Assembly: GCA_027924645.1 (NCBI GenBank) | Contig: BSBN01000888.1 | Span: 16,251,001 to 16,315,000 of the forward strand | Length of the DNA stretch: 64,000 nt | Direction of reading: 5' to 3' | From: Cunninghamia lanceolata | Lineage: Eukaryota > Streptophyta > Pinopsida > Cupressales > Cupressaceae | Made by a program: the position numbers and the translations under genes | Part shown: positions 33,716-44,875 of the stretch, piece after piece | Layout of the letters: each line of letters opens with the position of its first letter | Numbering within the stretch: the stretch's first letter is position 1 | The notes under the pieces: model-generated | Database searches by the model: none | What the model was told of the DNA's origin: nothing | What the model saw: only the letters and a program-made list of their open reading frames with translations

Positions 33716-34301
33716 TCTTTGTCTTGACTCCTAGCATTCCACATAAAGACCATGTCATTCACCTAAAACTTCCTCTCTGAGGCCCTTTTATCAAACAAAT
33801 ACTTCACTTTCTGCTGCCTCTTCACATTGTTTCTCTGTGCTTCTCTCCTTGCATCATCCGATGCAACCAATTTGGTTCGCCCTTTCTTCCATTGGATCCT
33901 CTAATTCATCATCATTTTCCTATATAAACTTGTAAACCAGCAGGAGAATATTTATTGACAACTTTTCCTCCAGCCCATACACCAATTCAAAAGGAGACTT
34001 ACTTGTGGCCTTCTTAACTATCACCCTATTAGACCATAGTGCTAATTTATACTTAGAGTCCGATACCTTCTTGTTTTTATCAATGATCCTCTTAATTATC
34101 TTCATCAAGCTTTTGTTGCTGGACTCATCATGGACATTGCCTTGAGGATGATATGGTGTTGCATATGATAGATTAATACCATACTCATTATAGAAATCTA
34201 CAAATTCTCCTGATCTGAAACACATTGCATTATCTATCACTAATTTTATTGGTACCCCAAATATGATGATTATATGCTCTAGGATAAAGTCCAATACCAC
34301 T
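33716..34301 (-). pseudogene. pol: C integrase, C-terminal half (interrupted by A2)
   Basis: The open segment 33920-34300 contains FGVPIKLVIDNAMCFRSGEF, with the second catalytic Asp, and PYHPQGNVHDESSNKSLMKI, with the catalytic Glu, plus the usual SPFELVYGLE. The N-terminal half is at 47311-47960. The two join at the CCACT target site, so A2 inserted inside integrase. Beyond 33920 the frame decays through stops, with a remnant of the KRAS/FDKR-type tail. Confidence 0.88.
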
Positions 34302-34717
34302 TGTTGTGATGTTCAAAACATGCCCCATTTTACTCCTTAGCAAAATGAGGACCCCTACTGTGGTTGTCACTTTTTTCTTTTGTGTGTGTTGCTTTGTTTG
34401 GTGGTAAAGGGAAAAAGAGGGTTAAAATTGCAAACTTTGTTTAAATAGAGAAAAAATGCATTTTTAGTACCAGTGCATGATATGGTTGGATTCCTTGTGA
34501 AAAATAAGCTAGGGTTGCTTTTTGAACAATCTTAAAATTCACCATATTTTGCAAGTTGTGATCATTTTGGTAAAATGTACTTTCAGGTTTGTCTATCACT
34601 TTGCATATACAAAATCATTTGTATATGCAAAGGGTTTTGTTTTATACTTAGTCACATTTGGATTTAGATTCACATACAAAGTCAGTTGTATATCCTTTCC
34701 TTGTATGCATTTGGTAA

Positions 34718-34721
<4 letters not shown>

Positions 34722-34802
<81 letters not shown>
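34722..34802. repeat. (TA)40 microsatellite in the A2 5' LTR
   Basis: About 81 bases of perfect TA. The same place in the 3' LTR (about 45296) has only about six TA units interrupted by a C. Since LTRs are identical at insertion, the tract changed size after insertion. Tyr-Ile repeat frames across it are not genes. Confidence 0.97.
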
Positions 34803-34805
<3 letters not shown>

Positions 34806-36063
34806 AGATGGACCCGAAACAATTTAGTGCTGAAATGGATAAATGTTTGGATTCCATTGCATATATGTAACATTTGCATGTTTGACAGGTCAAAATATAC
34901 ATGCATTTATATTTTGCGCGGAATCCAAAAGGTTATCAACCAGAGTGAATTCGTTGTATCCACGGGCTTGTATGTTTGCGGAACAAAGAAGAAAAATATA
35001 CTAGGCCCATATACAACGCGGACTTAAAAGAGTTATCAAACAATGTTAATTCGTTGTATAAATTCTGACTAGTATATTTACATATACATTGCGGTATACA
35101 ACAATTTATACAACCACTGGAATCGAAGGTACTAAGGAATGAGGTTAAATCGTTGTATAATTCTGGACTTGTATATTTCCAAACATACATTGCACACATA
35201 CAAGCCGGAATCCAAATGAATTTGAAGTCAAATTTGAATGCTTGTATCACATCCGAATTGAATATCTAAAACATACAATGCATTTATACATTGAGCAGAA
35301 TTGAAAAATCATAAAGTAGAGTTAAGTGCTTGCATATTTTGTGTGTTTGTATATTGTGATATACAAAGCCAATATGCATGGCGATATGCAAGCCGCGGAA
35401 ATGAAAAGTTTGAAATCTGATTAATTCATTGTATCATGCTCGACATGTATCGATATACATGGTTTTTAAATGAAGAAATGAGCGAGAAAATGAAGCGATA
35501 GGGTTTTTGGGTATTTTAGAGCCCGATTGCATATTTTTGGTCAATGATGGTTGACCTGACTATTTTGGACGCTGTATATGCTATTTGAGCGCGTAAGTTT
35601 CATGGATTTAGGGCCTGATTTCTGCATTTACATAGTCACACCTTGATTTAATGACTGTTTAATTTCATACTGGTTTGTTGAGTAAAATGATACTTATTGC
35701 TGGTCTATTTTTGCAGGTTTGCAGTTGAAGTGTAGTTAAAGCGACAGGAAGGAGCTGAAACTTAATGGTAATGACATCACAGTGGCGGATCTAATCTCAG
35801 GACCAGAGGAAGATAAAGATGAAGTGCAAAAAGTCAACGGTCTTCATTAATGAAGACAGAATGCAGTTGGAAGCATCATTGTAGCAGACAACAGAAGTTA
35901 TTATTGAGCTACTAGGGTTTCTAGAAGGGCATATTTTGCCCAGATTTGATGTATGCTCAGAGATATTTCTGGGGATTTGTTCTCCAACATTTATTTCTAT
36001 AACCGGAGCTTTGAACCATTGCTTAAACTAGGGCTTTGAGCTATATTGAGGACAATCAAAGTC

Positions 36064-36071
36064 TATATATT
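36064..36071 (+). promoter_or_regulatory. TATA-like core promoter of the A2 5' LTR
   Basis: TATATATT lies within the GGACAATCAAAGTCTATATA block that A1 also keeps. U3 would be about 1.76 kb. Confidence 0.6.
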
Positions 36072-37008
36072 GTGCCTCTATACATTGTAATAGGGTTACA
36101 CAGGGATTTTTTAGAAGATAGCTAGCGCTTGTAATTTAGATTAGCATTTAGGAGTAGAAGAAGGAGGTCATCTGTGTCTGCAACAAGGAGCATGTGGAAC
36201 ATCCTACCTCCTTGCTGTATCTGTAAATCTTGTAAGCTTTCTGTAATTTGATCAATGAAGCTAAGAGTCATTCAGACATTGTAAATCTTATATGACTGTC
36301 TGTTTCTAATACAATTAAATATGGAATTCTACATCTATCTTCTGAATGTTTTCCTACTCTTCATTGTGCTTGAAACCTTTTCTCTTAGAGCTTACAATTT
36401 TAGGTGTATGTTTGTGAAAATACTCAGAACTTACATTTAAGGTTTTTGTCTGTGAATTTGATCAGATTGCTATATGATTTACAAAGTGTATAATAGAACA
36501 ATTAGATCCTTTGGTAGAATGAACAATGTTTAGATTAGATCGTTCTAACTTTTCCCAACCAATCTGAAAATAATTAGCTAAAACACAGAAATCTAAAGGA
36601 AATTGTCTCATATTTGAAAAGCATAAACAGCAGAGTTAAAAGTAGATAGTTTTCATAAATATTTAAGAGGAGAAAGCTGCAATAATTCAAGAAAACCCTT
36701 AAAAAAGATTTGCAGCACATTAGCACTTTTATGCAAAAGGATGAACAACATACTAATTTTATCATCTTTTGCATAGTTTGAGTCCAGTAAACCATCAAGA
36801 AACCCTAAATCATGTAAGGCCTCTTGAACATTACAGCTTCACATCGACCAACTGAATTTGCCCAACAGGTCAAGACCTAGCCATATTAAACTTGGGATTA
36901 AGTGAATTTTAACCGATTCCTTCATATCTTTCAAGTCAGTTTTGGTTCATTTATGTCAATTTTAACTAATTGTAATGACTGCCTCAAAACAATCATCAAC
37001 AGTTTCTT

Positions 37009-37026
37009 TGGCACTAGAAGGAGGGC
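37009..37026 (+). other. Primer-binding site of A2
   Basis: TGGCACTAGAAGGAGGGC starts seven bases after the LTR and differs at two positions from the A1 site. Confidence 0.7.
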
Positions 37027-37069
37027 CCGATTTGAGTTAAGGTTTGTTTGAAGTAGAACTGGCTCATAA

Positions 37070-38276
37070 TAGTGATAGAGTGACCAGGTCTAGATCCAGT
37101 TCAGGGGATATTTTTGTGCAATTACCTGATATAAGGTGAAGTAAGAGCCCTTTGATTTGGAATCCTAAAATACTACAAATAGGGAGTTCATTTGGAACAC
37201 CACCTAGGTCACCTTTTAACATCTGTACCATTGTAAGTCTTGACAGATCGCTATTCAGATCTTTAAATCTTGGTTCAGGTACTCCTAGAGGCCCTAGTCC
37301 TCCTAGAAATCCCATCCCACCAGTAAATCCAGGTATTCCTATAGGTTCAGGTCAAGCTCAAGCACCTGCAATGGCTTATTTCAATGTCCATTCTCCTATT
37401 GCATTCCCTGATTATAATGAGATGCCCAAGAATCTAGAAAAGATATGTCCCAAGTACCAGTTGTACCAAGATCCGGAAGACCACATTAGAATATTCAAGG
37501 AGGCATGCTTTAGAGCCAGATTAGAGCACGAGGACGTTGTGTGTAGATTATTTCCATACACTTTCAATGAACAAGCCTCAAACTGGTATGTAAACTTACC
37601 TAATGGCTATATTTCTTCTTGGTCACTAATGGAAGAAGCATTTCTGTCTAGATTTAGAGGACCCATTGATCCTTGCATCTTATATCACAAGTTGGCTACC
37701 ATAAAAAGAGGTGAGGGATAGTTGATTGATAATTTCAATGACAGATTTCAAAAGGCCTACTCTAGGTTGGTAGCCCCTCACACCATTGATGATGATACCT
37801 TGTTAGCTATGTACTATGCAGCCTTGGATCCTCTAACTACCATGTTTGTCAAAAGAAAATCTGACATAGATTCAATATCCAAAGCCTATAAAGAGGCAGC
37901 CTTAGTAAACCAAGAGATGAGGCATACAACCTATAGTCCATTTGTTAATGGAGGAAATTTTGGGGTGCAAAATTAGGCACAGTCTTGGAATGGAGCCCCT
38001 ATGCATCACACTCTGCTATTAAATCTGGTTCCTACTTATGCACCTATATATAGTCCTACTCCAATCCAAGCCATAGCTCCTTACACAGGTAACACTGCTA
38101 ATAATGGTCAGGCTTTCTTCCGACTTCCCAGAGATACAACTATAGCAAAAGCATAGGAGGAAAGGGAAGAAATCAAAGAGATCACTGCACATTTGAAAAG
38201 ATTGACCACCAAAGTGACACAATTAAGAAATGAGAATCTTTATGGAAGGGGCAACCAAGGGTACAATCAAAATTAG
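37070..38276 (+). pseudogene. gag: A2 gag, broken
   Basis: The capsid region 37152-37721 matches A1 closely (HIRIFKEACFRARLEHEDVV, WYVNLPNGYISSWSLMEEAF). It stops at a TAG replacing the Glu codon of GEGELID, then continues in frame to 37976 and beyond with further stops. An early TGA replaces an Arg codon near 37140. The region ends at a TAG (38274-38276) in the sequence CAAAATTAGAATTAT, the same stop and context as A1. Confidence 0.88.
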
Positions 38277-39760
38277 AATTATAACCAAGGCCAAAATCAG
38301 AACTATAGTTCGAATCAAAATAAGCACTACAATCAAAACTATAATCAGAGCCATACCCAAAATAACAACCAAGGCCAATTTTCAAATCAGAGTCAAAACT
38401 ATAATTAGCATCAAGGTCATAACCAAGGGCAACCAATGCAAATTAGAGGGCCAGTAATAGATAATAGGGCCTGGGCTAACAATAACAAAAATCAGAATCA
38501 GCCTAGGCCATCCAAAACATGGAACACTGGACCAAACAATGGTACTCTAGCTTCTCCTTTTGAGAACATAGATAATCATGAGGCAAAACAAAATGCTAGC
38601 ATCCAAATGGCCAATACATCACTAAAAAACTAGTGCAGATTTCATAATACTAATGCCCATGCTGAGCTTGGTTGTCCATAGTTCCATCTAGCAGCCATCA
38701 ATTTTACTATAGATGTGTAGCCTCACTACTTCTAAATTTCTCATTCCCAAGGGTAATGACGTAGTACCCTCAAGGTATGATACAACTTTAGGTTTAGAAA
38801 CCTTTACCTTTGCAACTACAGAAGGGAAAGAGGATGAATTGTCAGAAGATGAACCATACTTTTGTGAGAATCTTTATCCTAAATCAGCCTTGGTGTTAAA
38901 TGCTTTTTAGTTTCCCTTTGAGACTGAAAATGAGGTGTTGATTGAAACAGAAGAGGTGCAGGCCTTTCAAAAGACAAATAAAAATCATACCTACAATTTA
39001 ATGAACAACACTAGGCCAGGAGGACCTTTCACCACGTCCATTCCTCCTAACAACTTCAATACACCCCCAGATCAAAATGCGAGCAACAATCCTGCCATAC
39101 TTAAAGCTAATCATCATACAAACAATGGAATAGTAGCACAAAAGGTCCAAACAAGTAAAACTAAAACAATAGAGACAATAAGACTAATGAGTTACTTGTC
39201 AGAGGAAATAAAGAAAATTAAAGTCAGTATACCTCTGAATGAATTATTGAAAACTCTAGGGATCAGAAATGCTTTTATAAAATCCTTGGATACATCTGTG
39301 ACATATGAGGTTGCCGCTGATATAGTTGTTCCTAATAGAGATTCACTACCTAGAGAAAAAAGTAAGAAAGTTGACCAACTATCCAATACAAATGTAGTAA
39401 TGTATGCTGATAAGAAGGATGCTCCTCCTTTCTTGTTAACTATTAGATTGTGTGGGAAGAACATACACAATTGCATGGTAGACTCTGGTGCATCAGCCAA
39501 AGTAATGCCCTTAGGGATATGTAAAACTCTTGAACTGACTCCCACCAAATTTGCCAAGGTTGTCACACAATTAGATAAAACTGAGGTTACCGTGATAGGA
39601 GAATTAATGAACATTCAAATGCAATTAGCTTCAGACCCTAGGGTAAGCCAATTCATTGACATTCAAATAGTGGATATACCCATGAATTATGGAATGTTGT
39701 TGAGTAGATTGGTCCAAGACATTAAATGGATATATGGCCACTGATTTTTCACATATGTGG
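38277..39760 (+). pseudogene. pol: A2 pol start: Asn/Gln linker, zinc knuckle, protease
   Basis: The Asn/Gln-rich linker (about 38245-38435) is longer than in A1. The zinc knuckle near 38630-38680 reads W lost to a stop, then CRFHNTNAHAELGCP. The segment 38935-39744 holds the aspartic protease with MVDSGASAKVMPLGICKTLE. A frameshift after GMLLSR near 39700 breaks it from the following part (39734-40066). Confidence 0.86.
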
Positions 39761-40860
39761 CTACCTTGGAGAGGTGTCCCAAACCAGATTAGAATAGAGG
39801 TAGAACCTAGGATGAAACACATGATAATAGAGTATAATCGAACGAATGAAATATTGTATGCTGTTGTCAAACCTGGTGGCTATAGGATTACCAACAATGG
39901 GGTACAAATTGAAGAGGTCATGATGTTAAACTTTAGAAAAAAACATGTCAGCAAGGAGACAACATTATTCATTGAGTCTGATGGAAATTCTTCGGATGAA
40001 GGAAACAGTGCGATGGACAAATTTGGTCATGCCATTAGACAAGAAGTAGAAGAGCGCATTAAATAAAATCTGCCAATCCAATGTAAACTATATAGGGATA
40101 GATGTAGAGTTCACAATAGGCCACATTCTGAGGAGAATTGTGGAATGTGCAAAGACATCATTGAATATGAATACAAAAAATGCACAGAAGGGGTAGGGTT
40201 ACAAGAGAAAAATGAAAATCCTGATTAACCACAAAGATGCTTTTAGAGTAAGTTAGATGCTTTGATTTCAGATGTAGAAGAGGGAACAAAGGACAAGGGT
40301 AGTTGTCTTTCTGATTTGCGAACTGGAAATACACATATGTGAGTTGACCAAACATAAATACCCATGAATAAATAGACCAGCACCTGACAAATAATAGAAG
40401 AGACAAAGCATGCCAAGGTAAAAGGTCAGAAAAGTAAAGATGGCATGTGGACATTAAAATGTGACAGGTCCAAATCAAAATAGGGTACGGGTGTAGGTGT
40501 TGAACTCATAGATCCTCAGGGTAAATCGTATCTAGCAGCATATAGGCTCTAGTTTTCTTGTACTAACAATATTGCTGAATATGAAGCTTTAGTCTATGGA
40601 CTCTTCATGGCTATTAAGAAAAAAGTAAAGATGATCAGGTTGTTTTTAGACTCTGAACTAGTAGTCAAGAAAGTAAGAAAATCATATGCATGCAACTATA
40701 AGAAAATGATTTGTTACAGGCATAGGGTATGGGATTTAATAGATTCATTTGATGATTTCAACATAGAGCATATCCCTAGAGAACTAAACCATAGACTAGA
40801 TGCACTGGTAGTTGCTGCTAGCACATTAGAGCCATTGACACTGTTAGGACTGAAATGATT
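39734..40860 (+). pseudogene. pol: A2 pol: Cys/His cluster and extra RNase H
   Basis: After the frameshift, 39734-40066 continues the A1-like sequence. Near 40090-40185 the CRVH...CGMCKDIIEYEYKKC cluster is kept. The RNase H at about 40440-40850 retains LKCD, NNIAEYEAL, LDSELVV and HRLDALVVAAS, so the four acidic residues are still visible, but stops interrupt it. It precedes the reverse transcriptase, as in A1 and C. Confidence 0.83.
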
Positions 40861-41089
40861 TACTGTTGAATTAGTCAATGTTCCCAATATCCCAGATAAT
40901 GTTACACATTTTCAGGGATTTGAAGGGGATTAGCAAATTGTAGACTTTCTAACTTGTAATGAGGTATTTGAGGCTCAAATCATTGACTAACAAGAAAGAC
41001 CTAAGGTAACATGGGATGAAGAAGATATAATCAACTTAAAAGGCAACTTCTTACCCAAAGGAGTAATTGAATTATAGCGTATCCTCGAT

Positions 41090-42091
41090 TTTGATGGGGT
41101 AGTAAAATAGAAAGAATTACCTGAAACTGAAGGGGGTAAGTGTGATTCACATAATTTAGGGATAGAGAAAAATCCACAAAATGTGCTGATTAGAAAGGCT
41201 TGCTCTAAGAAAATAAGAAAAGAAATTTTAGATGCTCTAAAACATTACAAACATGTCATAGCATGGACATATGAAGACTTGAAAACATATGATACATCCA
41301 TCATAACTCACATAATACCTTTGAGACCAGACCTTAAACCATTTAGGCAGAAACAAAGGCCTGTGAACACCATTTTAGAGCCTTTAATCTTCGAAGAAGT
41401 AAAAAGGTTGTTGTCTGCCAGAATAATTTTTCCAGTCAGACATTCAGCTTGGGTAGCTAACCTAGTACCAATGAGGAAGAAAAACAAAGACATCAGGTTA
41501 TGCATAGACTTTAGAAATTTGAACAAGGCATCCGAAAAGGATAATTATCCCCTGCCTCCAATGGATGAAGTGCTGCAAGGAGTGAATGGGGCAAAGATGA
41601 TGTCTTTGCTAGATGGTTTCTCAAGATACAACCAAGTTATAATAGATAGAGAGGATAGATTGAAAACCACCTTCACTTGTAAATGGGGAAATTATGCATA
41701 TAGGAGAATGCCTTTTGGCCTGATCAATGCAGGTGCCACTTTTCAGAGAGCCATGGACATTGCATTTCGTGGATTATTAGGTAAGTACATTGTTGTGTAT
41801 ATGGACGATCTGACTGTGTATTCCAAGGATGCATCCACTCACGTTGAAGATCTCAGAAGAATACTTAAGCGATATGAGAGGTATGGAATTTCCCTTAATC
41901 CTAAGAAATGTTCATTTAGAGTAACTGAAGGTAAATTACTAGGGCATGTCATTTATGAAGATGGAATATCGATTGACCTAGATAGAATGGAATCAATAAA
42001 AAATTTGCAAATGCTAAATAGTAGGAAAGAGTTGAAATCAGTTTTTGGTAAAATTAACTTTGTTTGGAAGTTTATCACGAGTTTTGCATAA
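41090..42091 (+). pseudogene. pol: A2 reverse transcriptase
   Basis: The segment 41183-42091 is open for 302 residues and includes IRLCIDFRNLNKASEKDNYP, FGLINAGATFQRAMDIAF and YMDDLTVYSK. It reads through the point where A1 has a UAA (here SIKNLQ), so that stop is private to A1. It ends at a stop after KFITSFA. Confidence 0.92.
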
Positions 42092-43894
42092 ATCGTACAG
42101 CTGTTGAATGCCATGTTGAAGAAAGATGTGTAGATGGAGTGGACTCTTGTGGCTAGGGCTGCATTCAAGAATATCAAGCAGGCCATTTCTGACACCCCTG
42201 TATTGGTAAGTCTAGACTACGCCAGGGCGTTTTACATCTACTCCTTTGCAACCTCCCATTTAGTCATGGCTACCTTGATGCAAAAGAGTTAAAACAATGA
42301 GGAAAAACCCATTGCATTTATGAGCGCACCCTTGAAGGATGCACAACTGAGATATTTGGATACCGAAAGACAAGCATTTGTGCTGATGAGAGCCGTAAAA
42401 AAATTTAGGCATTATATTTTACGCAGCCAGGTCAAAGCCATAGTGCCGAACGTAGCAGTAAAGATGCTGCTCATGCAAAATGAGCTTGGAGAAAAGAGGG
42501 CCAAATGGATCACCACGCTGCAAGAGTTTGACATGGAAATCATTCCCATGAAGTTGGTTAGAGGGCAGGCGTTGGTACAAACAATAGCAAACATAGACCC
42601 ATATTTGATAAAATAGCAGTATGTACTGAATTCCCAGGACGCATCAGGCTGGTATGGTGATTTAAACACTTTTCTAATATCTGGAAAATACCCAAATAGG
42701 ATGAAAGCTTCCCAGAGGAGAGCTTTGAAGATTAAGGCAAAGAAATATATGGTTCAAGGAGGTCTTCTATTCAGGAAGAACCAAGATGGAATTTACTTGA
42801 GATGTCTAAACAGAGCTGAAGTGGATAAGGTGTTAACAGAATTGCATGACAAGTACAGAACTAGCCATGGTTCCCATCTAGCTACAACACAAAATATTAA
42901 GAGCGGGCTATTATTGGCCCACGATGTTCAAGGATACAGAGAGTCACATTAAGAGTTGCCACACCTACCAAGCTGCAGCAGATAAGGGAAGAAATTAGAC
43001 CAGTCCATTATAACTTGTGATCGAGTCAAGACCATTTGCACAATGGGGCTTGGATTTTATTAGAGTCATCAATCCTCCATCTTTTGCAGGACACAAGTTC
43101 ATACTAACGGTGATGGACTACTGTACAAGGTGGACTGAGGCCACATGCTGTAAGTTCTCTATGACTGAGGTAGTTATCAAATTCCTTGAAGAAAACATCA
43201 TAACCAGGTTTGGAACTCCCTATTCATTGGTATGTGACAACGACCCTGCTTTCTCTTCTTTGAAGTTTTCTAAATGGGCATTGAATACAGGATTGTTTTA
43301 AAGTTTTCTTCAAATAATTATCCTCAAGGAAATGGATTAGCTGAGTCTACGAACAAAATCCTATTAGATATAATCAAGAAGCTAATTGCAAAGAGTCATA
43401 GAAAGTGGAATACCTCATTAAAATATGCATTGTGGGTAGATAGGACCAAGTTTAAAATAGCTTTGGGCAGTGCACCTTATCATTTAGTTTATGGGACTGA
43501 TCCCATACTTCTAATAAATCTGAGAATACCAATCTAGAAGTTTGCCAATGAGTATCTAGGCTTTGATAATCATAGAGAAGCCAGGATAGTACAAATGTTA
43601 CAACTAGATGAGAAAAGAGGTTAAGCCATCGAGAGATTTGCCAGACACCAAGTAGTAGTTAAGAGGTGGTTTGATAAGAGGGAAAGAGTCAAAACATTTA
43701 GGATATCAGACTTAGTGTTGTGCTGGGATAAAGCACGTGAAAAGAAGGGGAGTCATGGAAAATTTGACAAACTATGGTTAGGCCCATTGCAAGTCTCAGA
43801 AATAATAGGAGACAACACATTTAGACTCAAGACCTTGACTGGGGAAGATGTGCCATTACTAGTTAATGGACAACATCTGAAACACTACATCTAG
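42092..43894 (+). pseudogene. pol: A2 RNase H and integrase
   Basis: Open pieces 42320-42616, 42701-42952, 43017-43301 and 43274-43537 follow A1. The Ty3-type RNase H again lacks its first Asp. The integrase keeps GLDFIRVINPP, SLVCDNDPAFSS and YPQGNGLAESTNKI (D, D, E). A frameshift near 42930 and one near 43290, plus several stops, inactivate it. The frame ends HLKHYI at a TAG (43892-43894). Confidence 0.88.
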
Positions 43895-44875
43895 GCTTGA
43901 GGTAAAGGGCAGTCCGTTTCTGTGTAATATAATGTAAGTAGTGTATAGTTCTTTGTTTGTTGTTTTTCTTTTCATTGTCTGCTTTTGTAGGTTAGTTGTT
44001 GTACAATCTTCTTTTGCTTTGTTTTTTTGTACAGTTTGTTTGTTGGTTTGTTTGTTGTCTCCTCAGCAGGGATCTTTGTTTTCCTTTAGAGTATGAAGGA
44101 GTAAATTAACAACCATTGAAAACAGTATAGAATTTAGAATATTCAAGTTAACCCTTTGCAATTTATGCATAACTTGTTGTGATAGTCATGAATGTAGAGA
44201 GTTGTTTAGCTTTTGAAATTTGGTATTCAATAATAGTGATTGAGAATTCAAGGCAAGTTTCTCACGATGACACACCTAAAATCCTTGGGTTTGTTGAACC
44301 TACTAGTGTAGATATTAGGTAAAAAATCAAAGGTCACCCTTGCTACCATTACAATTCTCAGCTTAATTTCGGCAAGTGCTCACTCCTTGCATCATGAAGT
44401 TACAAATTGCTATATCTTGTGAAATTTCTATCAAGCATCAAAATCAATAAAATATAAAATATAAAATATTATAAAATGGATTATACTGAAAATCTAGATT
44501 AAGCCATCTAAGTAACTCTACCAGGGCTTTAGATGCTCACTAGCAGTGGGGTTCTACTTAGGAGAATTGTAATGATAAGCTTGTCGGGCTATGGATGCTC
44601 GCTGGTAGCAAGGCTCTATCTAGTTGGCAAAGAGGGAATATCCTCACCTACATAGGCTAATATCAGTCACTGGTTTGTTCAACCAATCTTCAAGATGAGG
44701 ATAATTAATCACATGCACACACTTAGACTGAAAATGAAAATTCATGCATCCTTATTGAATACCTTAGGTCTCAAGTTGAATAATAATTTGCAGGAAATAT
44801 AGTTAGAAGTTATGGATTTATTTCATCCAGTTTCCTAGAATACCTTGAATTTAATTGTTTTCTTTGGTTGCTAGT
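43895..44875 (+). other. A2 3' untranslated region
   Basis: It is about 1 kb, as in A1. It includes TTTGTTGG-type low-complexity sequence near 43950-44080 and the duplicated conserved block at about 44505-44640. It ends CTTTGGTTGCTAGT directly at the LTR, with no purine tract. Confidence 0.7.
44505..44640 (+). repeat. Duplicated conserved block in the A2 3' untranslated region
   Basis: Two units with GGGCT.T.GATGCTC.CT.G.AG and a following GG.TCTA match the pair at 5755-5890 of A1 on the other strand. Confidence 0.6.

Larger units (their letters stand above)
34302..37001 (+). repeat. 5' LTR of A2
   Basis: The first 100 bases and the region from about 35500 onward match the A1 LTR. The core between them (about 34560-35470) is different: it holds repeated TTGTATATGCAAA, ATATACAAG and ACATACAAGCCGG units, some palindromic. 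It also contains the long TA microsatellite. Confidence 0.92.

Noticed and set aside
34522..35027. Several overlapping open frames of Tyr-Ile repeats on both strands
   Set aside because: They are translations of the (TA)40 microsatellite in the A2 5' LTR and of flanking LTR sequence.
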